This document shows, piece by piece, positions 1 through 8,733 of a DNA stretch of 64,000 nt (the first letter of the stretch is position 1; each line of letters starts with the position of its first letter). A program made the translations under genes and the position numbers. Under the pieces are notes generated by a model. That model saw only the letters and a list, made by a program, of their open reading frames with translations. It did no database searches and was not told the DNA's origin. The DNA is from an uncultured SAR116 cluster alpha proteobacterium (lineage in GTDB: Bacteria; Pseudomonadota; Alphaproteobacteria; Puniceispirillales; Marisalimonadaceae): assembly GCA_902625215.1 (NCBI GenBank), contig CACOAO010000004.1:1-64000 (forward strand). Reading direction: 5' to 3'.

Positions 1-77
1 AATTTGGCGAAGACGCAGATATGAGCAATGTTGCTCTAACCTATGAAAAATTAACTGGCGCTAAAATCCGGCCATAA
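1..77 (+). CDS. C-terminal end of an oxidoreductase-like protein (partial)
   Basis: An open frame enters from the left edge and ends at TAA 75-77, leaving about 24 residues that finish in LTGAKIRP. The stretch GEDADMSNVALTYEKLTG resembles the last helix of 3-hydroxyisobutyrate dehydrogenase-family proteins, where an acidic loop precedes a helix ending in a short LxG motif. That family match is a guess from very little sequence. The gene converges on the flavin monooxygenase with a 14-base gap. Confidence 0.5.
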   Translation, partial: FGEDADMSNVALTYEKLTGAKIRP

Positions 78-91
78 AATTTATATTCTTA

Positions 92-1852
92 TTAAATAAT
101 ACCATCTTTTGTTGCTTTAATTTGTAATGCTAAAAACTTAGAAAAAATTCTGCACTGAGCTAAACTTCCTGCATGAAACCATAATCCTGGCTGTTTTGTT
201 TGCATCCACATATTTCTTAACTCTTGCCTTTCGTTGTCAACCCCCCAAATAGAGCCAATTTTGTCTACAACTGATTTGCCAAATAATTCTTCTACAACAT
301 ATTCTTGACCTTTATATCCGGTAGCCATAACCATCAAATCTATATCAAACTTTTCACCTGATTTCATTTCAATACCAGAGGACAAAAAATTTTCAATATC
401 TGAAAATTGTAAAACCTTTATCTTACCATCTGCAATTAAGTCTGATGCTCCTACATTGAAATAATAACCACCGCCCCTTGATAAATATTTAAATTGCCAC
501 CCAGTATTTTCTTCTCCATATTCAAGATTAAATCCAACACTTGTTAGTTTATCTAAAAGTGGTTTATCAATTCTCTTTGTTTTTTCAGTTAATAACTGGT
601 GTGTTTTTTTAAGAACTTGTAGAGGTGTTGAAATGGTTATCAAATCACAATCTTCAGTATTTGGACCTTCACTATATAGTTGATAAGGTAACTGTGCGCT
701 AGGTTCTACATTGACAACCATAGATGGCGAGCGTTGTACAATTTTTACATTTGCTCCATGAACATACAAATCTTGTGCAACATCGTGTGCACTTGTTCCA
801 GTCCCGTAAACTAAAACATTTTTTCCATTATAGGATCTTCCATTTTCATAATCTGCTGAATGAAAAACCTTCCCTTTATATTTATCTATACCAGGTATTT
901 TAGTACGATTTGGAACTGAACTTACACCAACAGCCATCACAATATGCTTTGGCTTCATGATCCTAATATTGCCATCAGACAATTTGAGTTTTACTTTCCA
1001 GTGCTTTTTATTTTCGTTATATTCCCCTCCAACGAATTTTGTATTTGTCCATGCATTTAATTCCATACTGTCAACATAATACTCAAACCAGCCTGCTAAC
1101 TTGTCTTTAGGAATATATGCTGGCCAAGTAGAAGGAAAAGGCATATATGGTAAATGATTAACATGTGTCTGATTATGCAATTTTAAAGAATGATATCTAT
1201 TTCTCCAGTTATCTCCTATTCTTTCATTTTTATCTACAATAAGTGTATCTATATTTTGTTGTTTGAGCCTTGCTGCAATTGAGAGACCAGCCTGACCACT
1301 TCCAACAACAATTACTTCTGGTTCCCTGTTTTTATAAAGCCTATCTTCGTTTCTTTTATCTAACCAGTTAGGTCCTTCTGGGATATTTTGATATTGTTCA
1401 ATATTTTTTGTGTCAGAAGAATTAAGATCACTTAAAGCAGTTAGTAGACTCCATGCTTTGAAAGAACCCTTTCTTTCTTGATCTTCAAATAGACGAACTA
1501 CTCCTTCACAATTTCCAAATTTTGTTTTGAATCTTAAAATAACTTCTATAACATTTTTCCCAGCTCTTATGACTTCTCTAGGATGAGTTCTTTGCTGGTC
1601 AATTTGGAAACTCTTTGCAGAAACGTCCATTATTTTGTTGTAAAGATTTTCGATTACTTTCGATTTTCCTGATACAGTTTGTATCTTCCATGTAAGAGCC
1701 AAAATATCTCTCCAATGACAATTATCAAAAAACAGACTGGAAAGAATTTTTATAGTTTCATCTTTGTTTTTTTGTTGTGAAATAACATCGTTAAAATTCT
1801 GGAGCCAATTGTCCACTTCATTTCTAATATTAATGAATTGGTTGTCTAACAC
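92..1852 (-). CDS. Flavin-containing monooxygenase / NAD(P)/FAD-dependent oxidoreductase
   Basis: This protein of 586 residues has an FAD dinucleotide-binding motif GSGQAG at residues 184-189 and an NAD(P)H-binding motif GTGTSA at 350-355. Between them lies a KVFHSADY segment matching the FMO signature region. The first 150 or so residues form a separate domain of the size and style of the NTF2/SnoaL-like modules often fused to such proteins. The start is GTG, with GAGGA five bases upstream. The family oxygenates a soft nucleophile or carbonyl using NADPH and O2, and the substrate cannot be read from sequence. It is divergent from the ketopentenoate-hydratase-like gene, and the 115-base gap should hold both promoters. 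Confidence 0.9.
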   Translation of the reverse strand: MLDNQFINIRNEVDNWLQNFNDVISQQKNKDETIKILSSLFFDNCHWRDILALTWKIQTVSGKSKVIENLYNKIMDVSAKSFQIDQQRTHPREVIRAGKNVIEVILRFKTKFGNCEGVVRLFEDQERKGSFKAWSLLTALSDLNSSDTKNIEQYQNIPEGPNWLDKRNEDRLYKNREPEVIVVGSGQAGLSIAARLKQQNIDTLIVDKNERIGDNWRNRYHSLKLHNQTHVNHLPYMPFPSTWPAYIPKDKLAGWFEYYVDSMELNAWTNTKFVGGEYNENKKHWKVKLKLSDGNIRIMKPKHIVMAVGVSSVPNRTKIPGIDKYKGKVFHSADYENGRSYNGKNVLVYGTGTSAHDVAQDLYVHGANVKIVQRSPSMVVNVEPSAQLPYQLYSEGPNTEDCDLITISTPLQVLKKTHQLLTEKTKRIDKPLLDKLTSVGFNLEYGEENTGWQFKYLSRGGGYYFNVGASDLIADGKIKVLQFSDIENFLSSGIEMKSGEKFDIDLMVMATGYKGQEYVVEELFGKSVVDKIGSIWGVDNERQELRNMWMQTKQPGLWFHAGSLAQCRIFSKFLALQIKATKDGII

Positions 1853-1967
1853 GGTAATCCTCAGTAAATTCAGAGTTATTAAAAGTATTTATAACATCAA
1901 ACTATAATTTGTAATAATATAAATTTTTTATAAGATATTTCTACATGATTTTTGTGAAGGATTAATT

Positions 1968-2741
1968 ATGAATAGATTAGAGCAAATTGCACAATTTATG
2001 TTAGATCAACATAATTCAAAACAAAACTTTGAAAACTTACCAGAAACATTAATGCCTAGAAATTTTGATGAGGCTTATAAGATACAAAAAATTTTTCAAG
2101 AAAATTCTGGAAGGGGTAGCTTAGGTGGTTTTAAGATTGCTTTAGCTTCTAAAGTGCAGCAACAACTCTGTGGAATAGACCATCCTGTTGCCGGTGGAAT
2201 TTTTGCAAATGAAATCAAGTCAAGTCCTTCAACCTTTAAATTAAAAAACTTTCATGGATTAGGGTTGGAGTTCGAAATAGCTGTGACTATTTCAGATGAT
2301 TTGAAACCTGAAATGGGACCATTTAATAGCAAAAATATTAGAAAATATATAAAATCTTTATCACCTGCTTTTGAATTAATTATAGACCGTAATGCTAATT
2401 ATTCTAATATAAATCCACTCTCAATGATAACAGATAATGCTTGGTGTTCAGGTATAGTAATAGGCAAAGAACTTCCAGATTGGAAAAAATTAAACTTAGA
2501 TACTATTAGATCACAATTACTTTGGAATGATGAAACTCCACAAAATGCAATGATCAAAGATGCCAATCCACTAGAATCACTAGCTTGGGTTTCAAATCTT
2601 CTTACTTCATTAGGAAGGACTATTCCAAAACATAGTGTTATAATTACTGGAAGTGTAATTAAAACACGTGCTCCTAATAAAGGTGATCATATCATATACA
2701 AAGTAGAAAATTTATCAGAAGTTGAAATCAAAATAATTTAA
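1968..2741 (+). CDS. 2-keto-4-pentenoate hydratase / fumarylacetoacetase-family protein
   Basis: The 257-residue protein has the length and pattern of the MhpD/2-oxopent-4-enoate hydratase group. It has an N-terminal helical part, then LGGFKIALAS and GLEFEIAVTIS, where the E-x-E pair would bind Mg2+. The C-terminal WVSNLLTSLGR and the IITGSVIKT segments are also typical. Members add water to enol-keto acids produced by meta-cleavage or decarboxylate related oxo-diacids. An AAGGA Shine-Dalgarno sequence precedes the ATG. No meta-cleavage dioxygenase is nearby, so the substrate is uncertain. Its last 14 bases overlap the convergent TauE gene. Confidence 0.85.
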   Translation: MNRLEQIAQFMLDQHNSKQNFENLPETLMPRNFDEAYKIQKIFQENSGRGSLGGFKIALASKVQQQLCGIDHPVAGGIFANEIKSSPSTFKLKNFHGLGLEFEIAVTISDDLKPEMGPFNSKNIRKYIKSLSPAFELIIDRNANYSNINPLSMITDNAWCSGIVIGKELPDWKKLNLDTIRSQLLWNDETPQNAMIKDANPLESLAWVSNLLTSLGRTIPKHSVIITGSVIKTRAPNKGDHIIYKVENLSEVEIKII

Positions 2742-3516
2742 TTTCATCAAAGATATTAAATTCTAATAATGATTTGATAATCATATTAATTGCGGAAAAA
2801 CTGAAAAAAATAAGCAAGGCATTTTTAAAAGTTTTAGCATTTAATTTATTTCTAATTTTTTCACCTATTTGAAAACCAATAACTGCGATTACTGATCCTA
2901 GAGCTCCATAAATAAACATACCAGGAAGAAAAATACCAGTAGCAATATATCCAAAAGAAACAGGTATACATCCGATAAATATCAAAAAACCACTTACATC
3001 GACAAAATGTTTAGGTGTAACATTTTTCATTAATAAATACATTGTAATTGGTACGGCCCAAATTGAAGCAACTCCTCCTATTAATCCACCAAATACGCCA
3101 AGTAGACTTTGCCAAAAATTGTCATATTTGTCGTTCATTTTTAAATTAAAACCAAAAACTTGAAGACATACAAATAGCAGTACTGCTACAGCAAAAATTA
3201 ATCTAACAAAATCATCTCCGAATTGAACCGCGTAAAATGAAGTGATTAGTAAGCAAAGTGATAAAAAAAATGCGAAATATTTATAATTTTTTATCAACTC
3301 TTTTGGATTATCTGCTCTACCGAACTGCCAAATATTTGAAACTGTCATTGGAACTAGATTTAATCCTAATGCAGTTAAAGGTGATACAAAAAAAGTCATA
3401 ATAGTAATTGCAGTTGTTGGAAGACCAATTCCTATTACTCCTTTTACAATTCCAGCAATAAAAAAGGTCAAACTTACTAAAAGAGCTATTTCATTTGGGT
3501 TATTTGATATATCCAA
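2728..3516 (-). CDS. TauE/SafE-family membrane permease
   Basis: This integral membrane protein of 262 residues has about eight hydrophobic segments in the two-half arrangement of TauE/SafE (DUF81) transporters. It begins with a glycine-rich first helix (FFIAGIVKGVIGIGLPT), and a matching GGLIGGVASIWAVP lies in the second half. The family exports sulfoacetate, sulfite or other organic anions, or imports small acids. The start is TTG, with AAGG nine bases upstream. The 3' end overlaps the hydratase gene on the opposite strand. It lies in the same direction as the EamA gene upstream, with an 85-base gap, so joint transcription is possible. Confidence 0.9.
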   Translation of the reverse strand: MDISNNPNEIALLVSLTFFIAGIVKGVIGIGLPTTAITIMTFFVSPLTALGLNLVPMTVSNIWQFGRADNPKELIKNYKYFAFFLSLCLLITSFYAVQFGDDFVRLIFAVAVLLFVCLQVFGFNLKMNDKYDNFWQSLLGVFGGLIGGVASIWAVPITMYLLMKNVTPKHFVDVSGFLIFIGCIPVSFGYIATGIFLPGMFIYGALGSVIAVIGFQIGEKIRNKLNAKTFKNALLIFFSFSAINMIIKSLLEFNIFDEIKLF

Positions 3517-3601
3517 TTTTTTAAACCTTGGTGAATATAATTTTGTAAAATATTAAATAACATGTAATTCAAAATTGATTTAATGATTTCTTTATTAAAA
3601 A

Positions 3602-4405
3602 TTAGTTCAGCCTTAAAATTATGACACCAGATAACAATCCTAATATTAAAAAAAATTTAGTTAGATTAATTTTTTCTTTTAAAAATAACACACCAAATAA
3701 AACTGCAAACAAAATTGAAGTTTCTCTTAAAGATGAAACCACGGCAATAGGTAGATATAGACAAGCCCAAACAACAATGCCATAAGCTAAGTAAGATGCT
3801 GTACCACCAATAAAAAAAGATGTTTTTCCAACCAAGACTAGTTTTTTAAGAATATTTCTTTCTTTTCGACACGCGAAAAAATAGAAAAAAAGTCCGTTGA
3901 TTAAGGTCATTACACTATAAAATCCTATAGGATTTTGCGTAACTCTTGCACCATATCCATCCACTAGTGAATAACTAGCAATAAAACATGCAGTAATAAT
4001 AGCTAGAAGAAAACCTCTAATATCAGATTGTTTGCCTAGGAATTTTATCAAACCATAAATTATTAAAGAGAATGAAATTATCAAAATACCAATAATTTCT
4101 CGAGTTGAAATTTCTTCGTGAAAAAATAAAAAACTTATTATAACAATAATTAGCGGAGATAAACCTCTTGCTGTTGGATAAATTTCTGACAGTTCCCCAA
4201 ATCTGTAAGAATTTAGAAGAAAAACTTGGTAAAAAAAATGTAATAAAGAACTAACTAATATGTATTTCATACCAACTATATCAGGCAATCCAAAAACTAA
4301 AATGCCTATTATAGCGAATGGAACATGACCTAAAACAACGGAAGTCATGCTTAATAATTTATCTTCAGATCCCCTAAGAATAAAATTCCAAGAAGCGTGT
4401 AGCAA
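3602..4405 (-). CDS. EamA/DMT-family transporter, start uncertain
   Basis: The protein has two EamA repeats with roughly nine to ten hydrophobic helices. The helix-end motifs PTARGLSPLI and LRETSILFAVLFGVLFLKE are typical of drug/metabolite exporters. The only canonical start that fits is TTG at 4405, but this cuts away most of the first helix. The frame stays open upstream to 4474 and encodes IIEPFIIAAVLFAALLHASWN, a normal DMT first helix. An AAGG lies six bases before an ATC codon at 4447 and nine before an ATA codon at 4444. The true start is probably there, at a non-canonical codon, or there is a sequence error. Confidence 0.8.
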   Translation of the reverse strand: MLHASWNFILRGSEDKLLSMTSVVLGHVPFAIIGILVFGLPDIVGMKYILVSSLLHFFYQVFLLNSYRFGELSEIYPTARGLSPLIIVIISFLFFHEEISTREIIGILIISFSLIIYGLIKFLGKQSDIRGFLLAIITACFIASYSLVDGYGARVTQNPIGFYSVMTLINGLFFYFFACRKERNILKKLVLVGKTSFFIGGTASYLAYGIVVWACLYLPIAVVSSLRETSILFAVLFGVLFLKEKINLTKFFLILGLLSGVIILRLN

Positions 4406-4635
4406 TGCAGCGAACAGAACTGCAGCAATAATAAATGGTTCTATGATTAAATACCTTATATATTTAATATAAGTTTAGTCTAAGTTATTTGATGTAACAA
4501 TAATTTAGTGGCTTAATATGAGGTTTTGAGTTTCATTTGGTAAATCTAACTTTTTCTCATCAATTTTAACCAGATTAATTCTCAAAACATTGTCTTTGTA
4601 AAATTATTTATTTCAATTTATTACAATAAAAATAT

Positions 4636-6183
4636 CTAAATCAAAACTTCAATTAGAAATGGGCCTTTTTCTCTAAGACCATGTTTAAAATATTTTACTA
4701 AATCTTCAATATTATCAACTTTAACAGCATCAACTCCCATACCCTTTGATATAGATACCCAATCTAAAGCTGGATCTTTTAAAGACAACATTTCTATTGC
4801 TGATTTTCCTGGGTTATCAACACCTACATTAGTTAATTCTCCTTGAAGGATCTTATAACTTTGGTTTGCAAAAATTAGCACAACTATATCTAAATTTTCT
4901 CTTGCCATAGTCCATAAAGACTGGACTGTATACATTGCACTTCCATCACCTTCTAAAGAAATAACTTTTTGATCAGGGCTAGAAATTGCAGCACCAATCG
5001 CTACTGGCATACCAAATCCAATAGATCCTCCACAATTATTTAGCCATGTATGTGGATGTGATCCTGAAGTTTGATAAAAGAATTCTCTTCCAGTAGTTAC
5101 AGATTCATCAACTATGATCGCATTTTCTGGGATTAATGCACCTAATACCATTCCCAATGACGTTGGGTTAATTGGACCTTTAGGAATATCTGGGATATCA
5201 AATTTTGAAATCGTACTAGGAGTATTATTTGATATTCCAATCCTATCTGATAACTCTTCGACAACTTTAGTGATATCATCTGACATAGAAGCCAATTCAA
5301 AAAATTTAGTATAATCTTGTGTCAAAACTCCAGGCTTATTTGGATATGCAAAAAAGGCAACTGGTCGTCTGGCTCCTATTATTATTATGGTATCAAAATC
5401 TTTAAGTACTTCAACTGCTTTATCAACAACATATGGTATTCTTACAGAATTAATTCTTCCCGCTCCTTTATCTAAACGAGCATTAAACCAGTCAGTTTTT
5501 ATTGGACAACCTATTTTGTCAGCTACTTTAGCTAATTTGATAAGATTATTTTCTTCTAAAGCCTCACCACCAACAAGTATGAGAGGATTTTTTGCATTCT
5601 TCAGTTCTAAGATTGCTTCTTCAATTAATTTAGAAGAAACAATATTAGATTTCATATTTAACTCAATTGACTCAATCTTGCTTCCTTCATTCCATGCGAT
5701 ATCACCAGGTAAGATTAAAGTAGCAATTTGCCCAGGTTTTACATTTGCTTGTCTAATAGCTTCAGCACCATCTTTTGCAATATTTTTTGAAGATTTACTT
5801 GTTTTTATCCAATGGGAAACTGGCCTTGCTATTCCTTCAATATCTGAAGTTAAAGGTGCATTTAATCTTATATGATCAAGAGCGTGCTCACCTACTATAT
5901 TAACGATTCCTGAATAAGCTTTTTTTGCGTTATGCAGGTTTGCAAGGCCATTCGCTAATCCTGGACCTAAATGCAGTAAAGTTGATGCTGGTGATCTTTT
6001 CATTCTGAAATAACCGTCAGCAGCACCAGTAGCACATCCCTCAAAAAGACATAAAATGCTTCGCATATTTTGATATTTATCTAAAGCTGCTACGAAATGC
6101 ATTTCTGATGTTCCAGGATTAGTAAAACAGACGTTAACATTACCTTCTACCAAAGTACCAACTAAACTTTCTGCTCCGTTCAC
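4636..6183 (-). CDS. Thiamine diphosphate-dependent enzyme, acetolactate synthase-like
   Basis: This is a three-domain ThDP enzyme. The activating glutamate lies in CLFEG (residue 48), the central domain is Rossmann-like, and the C-terminal GDGS (412-415) with N440 forms the Mg-diphosphate site. The opening NGAESLV and NPGTSEMHFVAALD match a subgroup usually called acetolactate synthase large subunit but close to benzoylformate decarboxylase-type enzymes. No small subunit is nearby, so a role in catabolic decarboxylation or ligation of a 2-oxo acid is as likely as valine synthesis. I prefer the GTG start at 6183 because GGAGG lies five or six bases upstream and the protein then begins exactly at the conserved NGAESLV. 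An in-frame TTG at 6195 has no such signal. Confidence 0.88.
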   Translation of the reverse strand: MNGAESLVGTLVEGNVNVCFTNPGTSEMHFVAALDKYQNMRSILCLFEGCATGAADGYFRMKRSPASTLLHLGPGLANGLANLHNAKKAYSGIVNIVGEHALDHIRLNAPLTSDIEGIARPVSHWIKTSKSSKNIAKDGAEAIRQANVKPGQIATLILPGDIAWNEGSKIESIELNMKSNIVSSKLIEEAILELKNAKNPLILVGGEALEENNLIKLAKVADKIGCPIKTDWFNARLDKGAGRINSVRIPYVVDKAVEVLKDFDTIIIIGARRPVAFFAYPNKPGVLTQDYTKFFELASMSDDITKVVEELSDRIGISNNTPSTISKFDIPDIPKGPINPTSLGMVLGALIPENAIIVDESVTTGREFFYQTSGSHPHTWLNNCGGSIGFGMPVAIGAAISSPDQKVISLEGDGSAMYTVQSLWTMARENLDIVVLIFANQSYKILQGELTNVGVDNPGKSAIEMLSLKDPALDWVSISKGMGVDAVKVDNIEDLVKYFKHGLREKGPFLIEVLI

Positions 6184-6286
6184 AAGACCCTCCAATCTTA
6201 TTTTTAATTAACATATCAAAATAAAAATCTAATTGGTAATAATTTAATTTTATGTAAAACTTTATTTAATTTGTTTTGAGAATTTT

Positions 6287-6661
6287 ATGTTTAAATCTTT
6301 AATAGAAAAAAATGAAAAACGTAGCCAACTTTATATGATGGCTCAACATCTAAATACATGCTTTATGATTAGTACTATCGAGCATGAATATTTAGTAAAT
6401 ATTGAAAAAGGCGTTGTAAAAAATGTAGAAGAAGGACCCTTTGTAATGCCAAGCTATGTTTTTAAATTAACTGCACCTAAGAATGAGTGGTTAAAATTTT
6501 TACAACATACTCCTCACCCGGGGTCTCATGATATAATTGCAATGCTTCGAAGAAAAGTTTTGAAATTTGAGGGAGATCTCCATCCTTTAATGTCTCACTT
6601 ACTATATTTTAAATTACTTCTGGCCTCTCTAAGACCAGCGGAGAGTAAAAATGAAAATTGA
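6287..6661 (+). CDS. Small hypothetical protein, possibly SCP2-like
   Basis: The 124-residue protein has no motif I can assign with confidence. The alternation of beta segments (CFMISTIEHEYLVNIEKG), a PSYVFKLTAPKNEW strand-helix turn and a helical end (DIIAMLRRK) vaguely recalls SCP2/sterol-carrier folds. It overlaps the following alpha/beta-hydrolase gene by 11 bases, so the two are almost certainly co-transcribed and translationally coupled. It may be a partner or accessory of that hydrolase. The operon runs divergently from the ThDP enzyme. Confidence 0.75.
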   Translation: MFKSLIEKNEKRSQLYMMAQHLNTCFMISTIEHEYLVNIEKGVVKNVEEGPFVMPSYVFKLTAPKNEWLKFLQHTPHPGSHDIIAMLRRKVLKFEGDLHPLMSHLLYFKLLLASLRPAESKNEN

Positions 6662-7490
6662 AAAAGAACCTATTTCTGGTCAATATGCGAAATTTAAAAT
6701 TGATGGTATTGAATATAGGATATATTGGGAAGAGGCCGGTCAGGGTATTCCTCTAGTTTGCTTACATACTGCAGGATCTGATGGGAGACAATATAGAGCT
6801 CTTTTGAATGATAAAAAAATCCTAGAAAGATTTAGGGTTATTGTATTTGATATGCCATGGCATGGAAAATCTTCGCCACCTGAAAATGCTAAAGTTGGCA
6901 ATTATAAATTATCAACTGATTTTTATATTTCTCAAATTATGAGCTTCATAAATGGTTTGGAATTAGTAAAGCCTGTTGTAATGGGCTGCTCTATAGGCGG
7001 AAGAATTATTCTTCATTTAGCAATAAATTTTCCAGATAAATTTAGAGCATTAATTGGGCTTCAAAGTGCTGGTCATTTGGATCCTTATTACGATATCAAT
7101 TGGTTACACAGACAAGATGTGCATGGAGGAGAAGTTTGCGGAGGCATTGCTTATGGATTAATGGCACCAACAAGTCCTGAAAGTGAAAAGTTTGAAACAA
7201 TGTGGCATTACATGCAAGGTGGGCCTGGAATTTTTAAGGGAGATTTATTTTTTTATAAGTTCGATGGGAATATCGGCAATGAAATTAAAAAAATTGATAA
7301 TTCAAAATGTCCAATTTATTTATTAACTGGTGAATATGATTACTCAGCAACACCAGAGGAAACAAAATCTCTAGCTGACACTATTGGTATCGAAATGATA
7401 AAAATGAAAAATGTAGGTCATTTTCCAATGAGTGAAAATCCAAAAGAGTTTTTAAAATATCTTAATCCAATCTTAAATAAAATTAGTTAA
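6651..7490 (+). CDS. Alpha/beta-fold hydrolase
   Basis: The 279-residue protein shows the alpha/beta-hydrolase core. The oxyanion-hole region is LHTAGSDGRQYR, followed by DMPWHGKS. The nucleophile elbow is GCSIGG with Ser114, the acid is likely in LTGEYDYSA, and the catalytic His is in VGHFP near the C-terminus. Such enzymes hydrolyse esters, thioesters, lactones or C-C bonds of ring-cleavage products. The overlap with the preceding small gene and the position opposite a ThDP enzyme suggest a step in an organic-acid or ester catabolic route. The stop codon abuts that of the convergent SDR gene with no spacer. Confidence 0.9.
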   Translation: MKIEKEPISGQYAKFKIDGIEYRIYWEEAGQGIPLVCLHTAGSDGRQYRALLNDKKILERFRVIVFDMPWHGKSSPPENAKVGNYKLSTDFYISQIMSFINGLELVKPVVMGCSIGGRIILHLAINFPDKFRALIGLQSAGHLDPYYDINWLHRQDVHGGEVCGGIAYGLMAPTSPESEKFETMWHYMQGGPGIFKGDLFFYKFDGNIGNEIKKIDNSKCPIYLLTGEYDYSATPEETKSLADTIGIEMIKMKNVGHFPMSENPKEFLKYLNPILNKIS

Positions 7491-8252
7491 CTACCAGTCT
7501 TTTCCAGCTGTCCATCCACCATCTACGATTAAATTTGTTCCAGTACAAAAACTTGCTTCGTCACTTGCAAGATATAAAACTGCACTAGAAATTTCATTAG
7601 GTTCTCCCCAACGCTTCATTGCATGCAAATTCTTTACTTTTTGAGAAGCTTCTTCATCTTGAAAATATCTTTCTGTTAATGGGGTTCTGATAACGCCAGG
7701 CCCAACAGCATTCACTCTAATGTCATAATTTGCTAGATCTATAGCTAATTGCTTTGTTATTCCAGCAGTGGCGTGTTTTGAAGCAGTATAAGCACACCTA
7801 TTTGGTGCTGCGGTTACACTTAATGTTGAAGAAGTAATAACTATATTCCCCTTTGTTTTTTTGTCGATGCAGTGCTTTGCAAATGTTTGCGCAGTTATAA
7901 AAACTCCAGTAACATTTATATCAATAACTCTTCTCCATTCATCTATAGATAATTCTAATGGAGACACAATCTCCCTTATTCCAGCATTGCAAAATGCAAT
8001 ATCTAAACTCCCAAAATATTCATATGCATTTTTCATGTTTTCAATAGTTTCATTTTGATTTGTTACATCTAATTTAAATGGCTCAGCATTACCACCTGCA
8101 GATTTTATTTCTTTAGCCACCCTGCTAGCCATATCAAAATCTAAATCTGAAACAGCTACATTGGCGCCTTCTTTTGCAAAACTTAATCCTGTTTGACGAC
8201 CAATCCCACCTGCAGCACCTGTAATAAACACAGTTTTGTTTGTAAATCTCAT
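7491..8252 (-). CDS. Short-chain dehydrogenase/reductase (classical SDR)
   Basis: The 253-residue protein has every classical SDR hallmark. The cofactor motif TGAAGGIG is at residues 11-18, CNAG at 88-91, catalytic Ser at 141/142, Tyr155 and Lys159 in YTASK, and the C-terminal GTNLIVDGGW. It would interconvert an alcohol and a ketone with NAD(P)H. The acidic residue after beta-2 (SDLDFD) favours NAD(H). A strong AGGGGGA Shine-Dalgarno precedes the ATG. The gene is divergent from the RidA gene, and the 77-base spacer should contain both promoters. Confidence 0.93.
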   Translation of the reverse strand: MRFTNKTVFITGAAGGIGRQTGLSFAKEGANVAVSDLDFDMASRVAKEIKSAGGNAEPFKLDVTNQNETIENMKNAYEYFGSLDIAFCNAGIREIVSPLELSIDEWRRVIDINVTGVFITAQTFAKHCIDKKTKGNIVITSSTLSVTAAPNRCAYTASKHATAGITKQLAIDLANYDIRVNAVGPGVIRTPLTERYFQDEEASQKVKNLHAMKRWGEPNEISSAVLYLASDEASFCTGTNLIVDGGWTAGKDW

Positions 8253-8329
8253 TGAAAAATCCCCCTGTTAGTGCAAAGTTTATTTGAATTAACCTTTTTG
8301 ACAACATTAATCTTTATTGGAGTAATCGA

Positions 8330-8716
8330 TTGGACATAGAACATTTACTATTTGAAAATGGACCTAAAAGAGTTGGCCCATTTAGTCATGCTGTTAAAGC
8401 CGGTGAATTTATTTTTATTACTGGACAAATGCCAACATTGCCAGAAAACCCTGACGTACTAGTAAGTAATGATGTTGAAAAACAAACACATCAAGTTATG
8501 AAAAATCTAATTAGTGTTTTGGATAATTGTGGCTCTTCTCTCGAGAGAGTAACTTTCGTTAGGGTGTATTTACTAAACTTCCAAGACTTTGACAAAGTAA
8601 ATAAAATTTATAAATCCTATTTCAAAGAAAATAAACTTCCTGCTAGAACTTGTATTGGAGTAACTGGACTTGCTGTAGGTGCTTCAGTAGAGATTGATTT
8701 AGTAGCAAAAGTTTAA
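8330..8716 (+). CDS. RidA/YjgF-family enamine/imine deaminase
   Basis: The 128-residue protein is a RidA-family trimeric chorismate-mutase-like fold. It keeps the key Arg106 (LPARTCIGV) and the acidic Glu121 (VEIDLVA) used to hydrolyse 2-aminoacrylate and related enamines. Members either remove reactive PLP-enzyme intermediates or serve in catabolic pathways. The start codon is TTG, with GGAG nine bases upstream. The next gene on the same strand begins 17 bases after the stop, so an operon with the AzlCD pair is likely. Confidence 0.92.
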   Translation: MDIEHLLFENGPKRVGPFSHAVKAGEFIFITGQMPTLPENPDVLVSNDVEKQTHQVMKNLISVLDNCGSSLERVTFVRVYLLNFQDFDKVNKIYKSYFKENKLPARTCIGVTGLAVGASVEIDLVAKV

Positions 8717-8733
8717 ATAAGATAAATTTGTCT

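Noticed and set aside
4523-4588. Inverted repeat GTTTTGAG...CTCAAAAC with a 50-base spacer
   Set aside because: Eight-base arms at this distance are expected by chance in AT-rich DNA and no nearby feature needs it.
5387-5875. Open frame of 162 codons on the + strand
   Set aside because: It lies entirely opposite the ThDP enzyme, which has complete catalytic motifs, and it has no recognisable domain.
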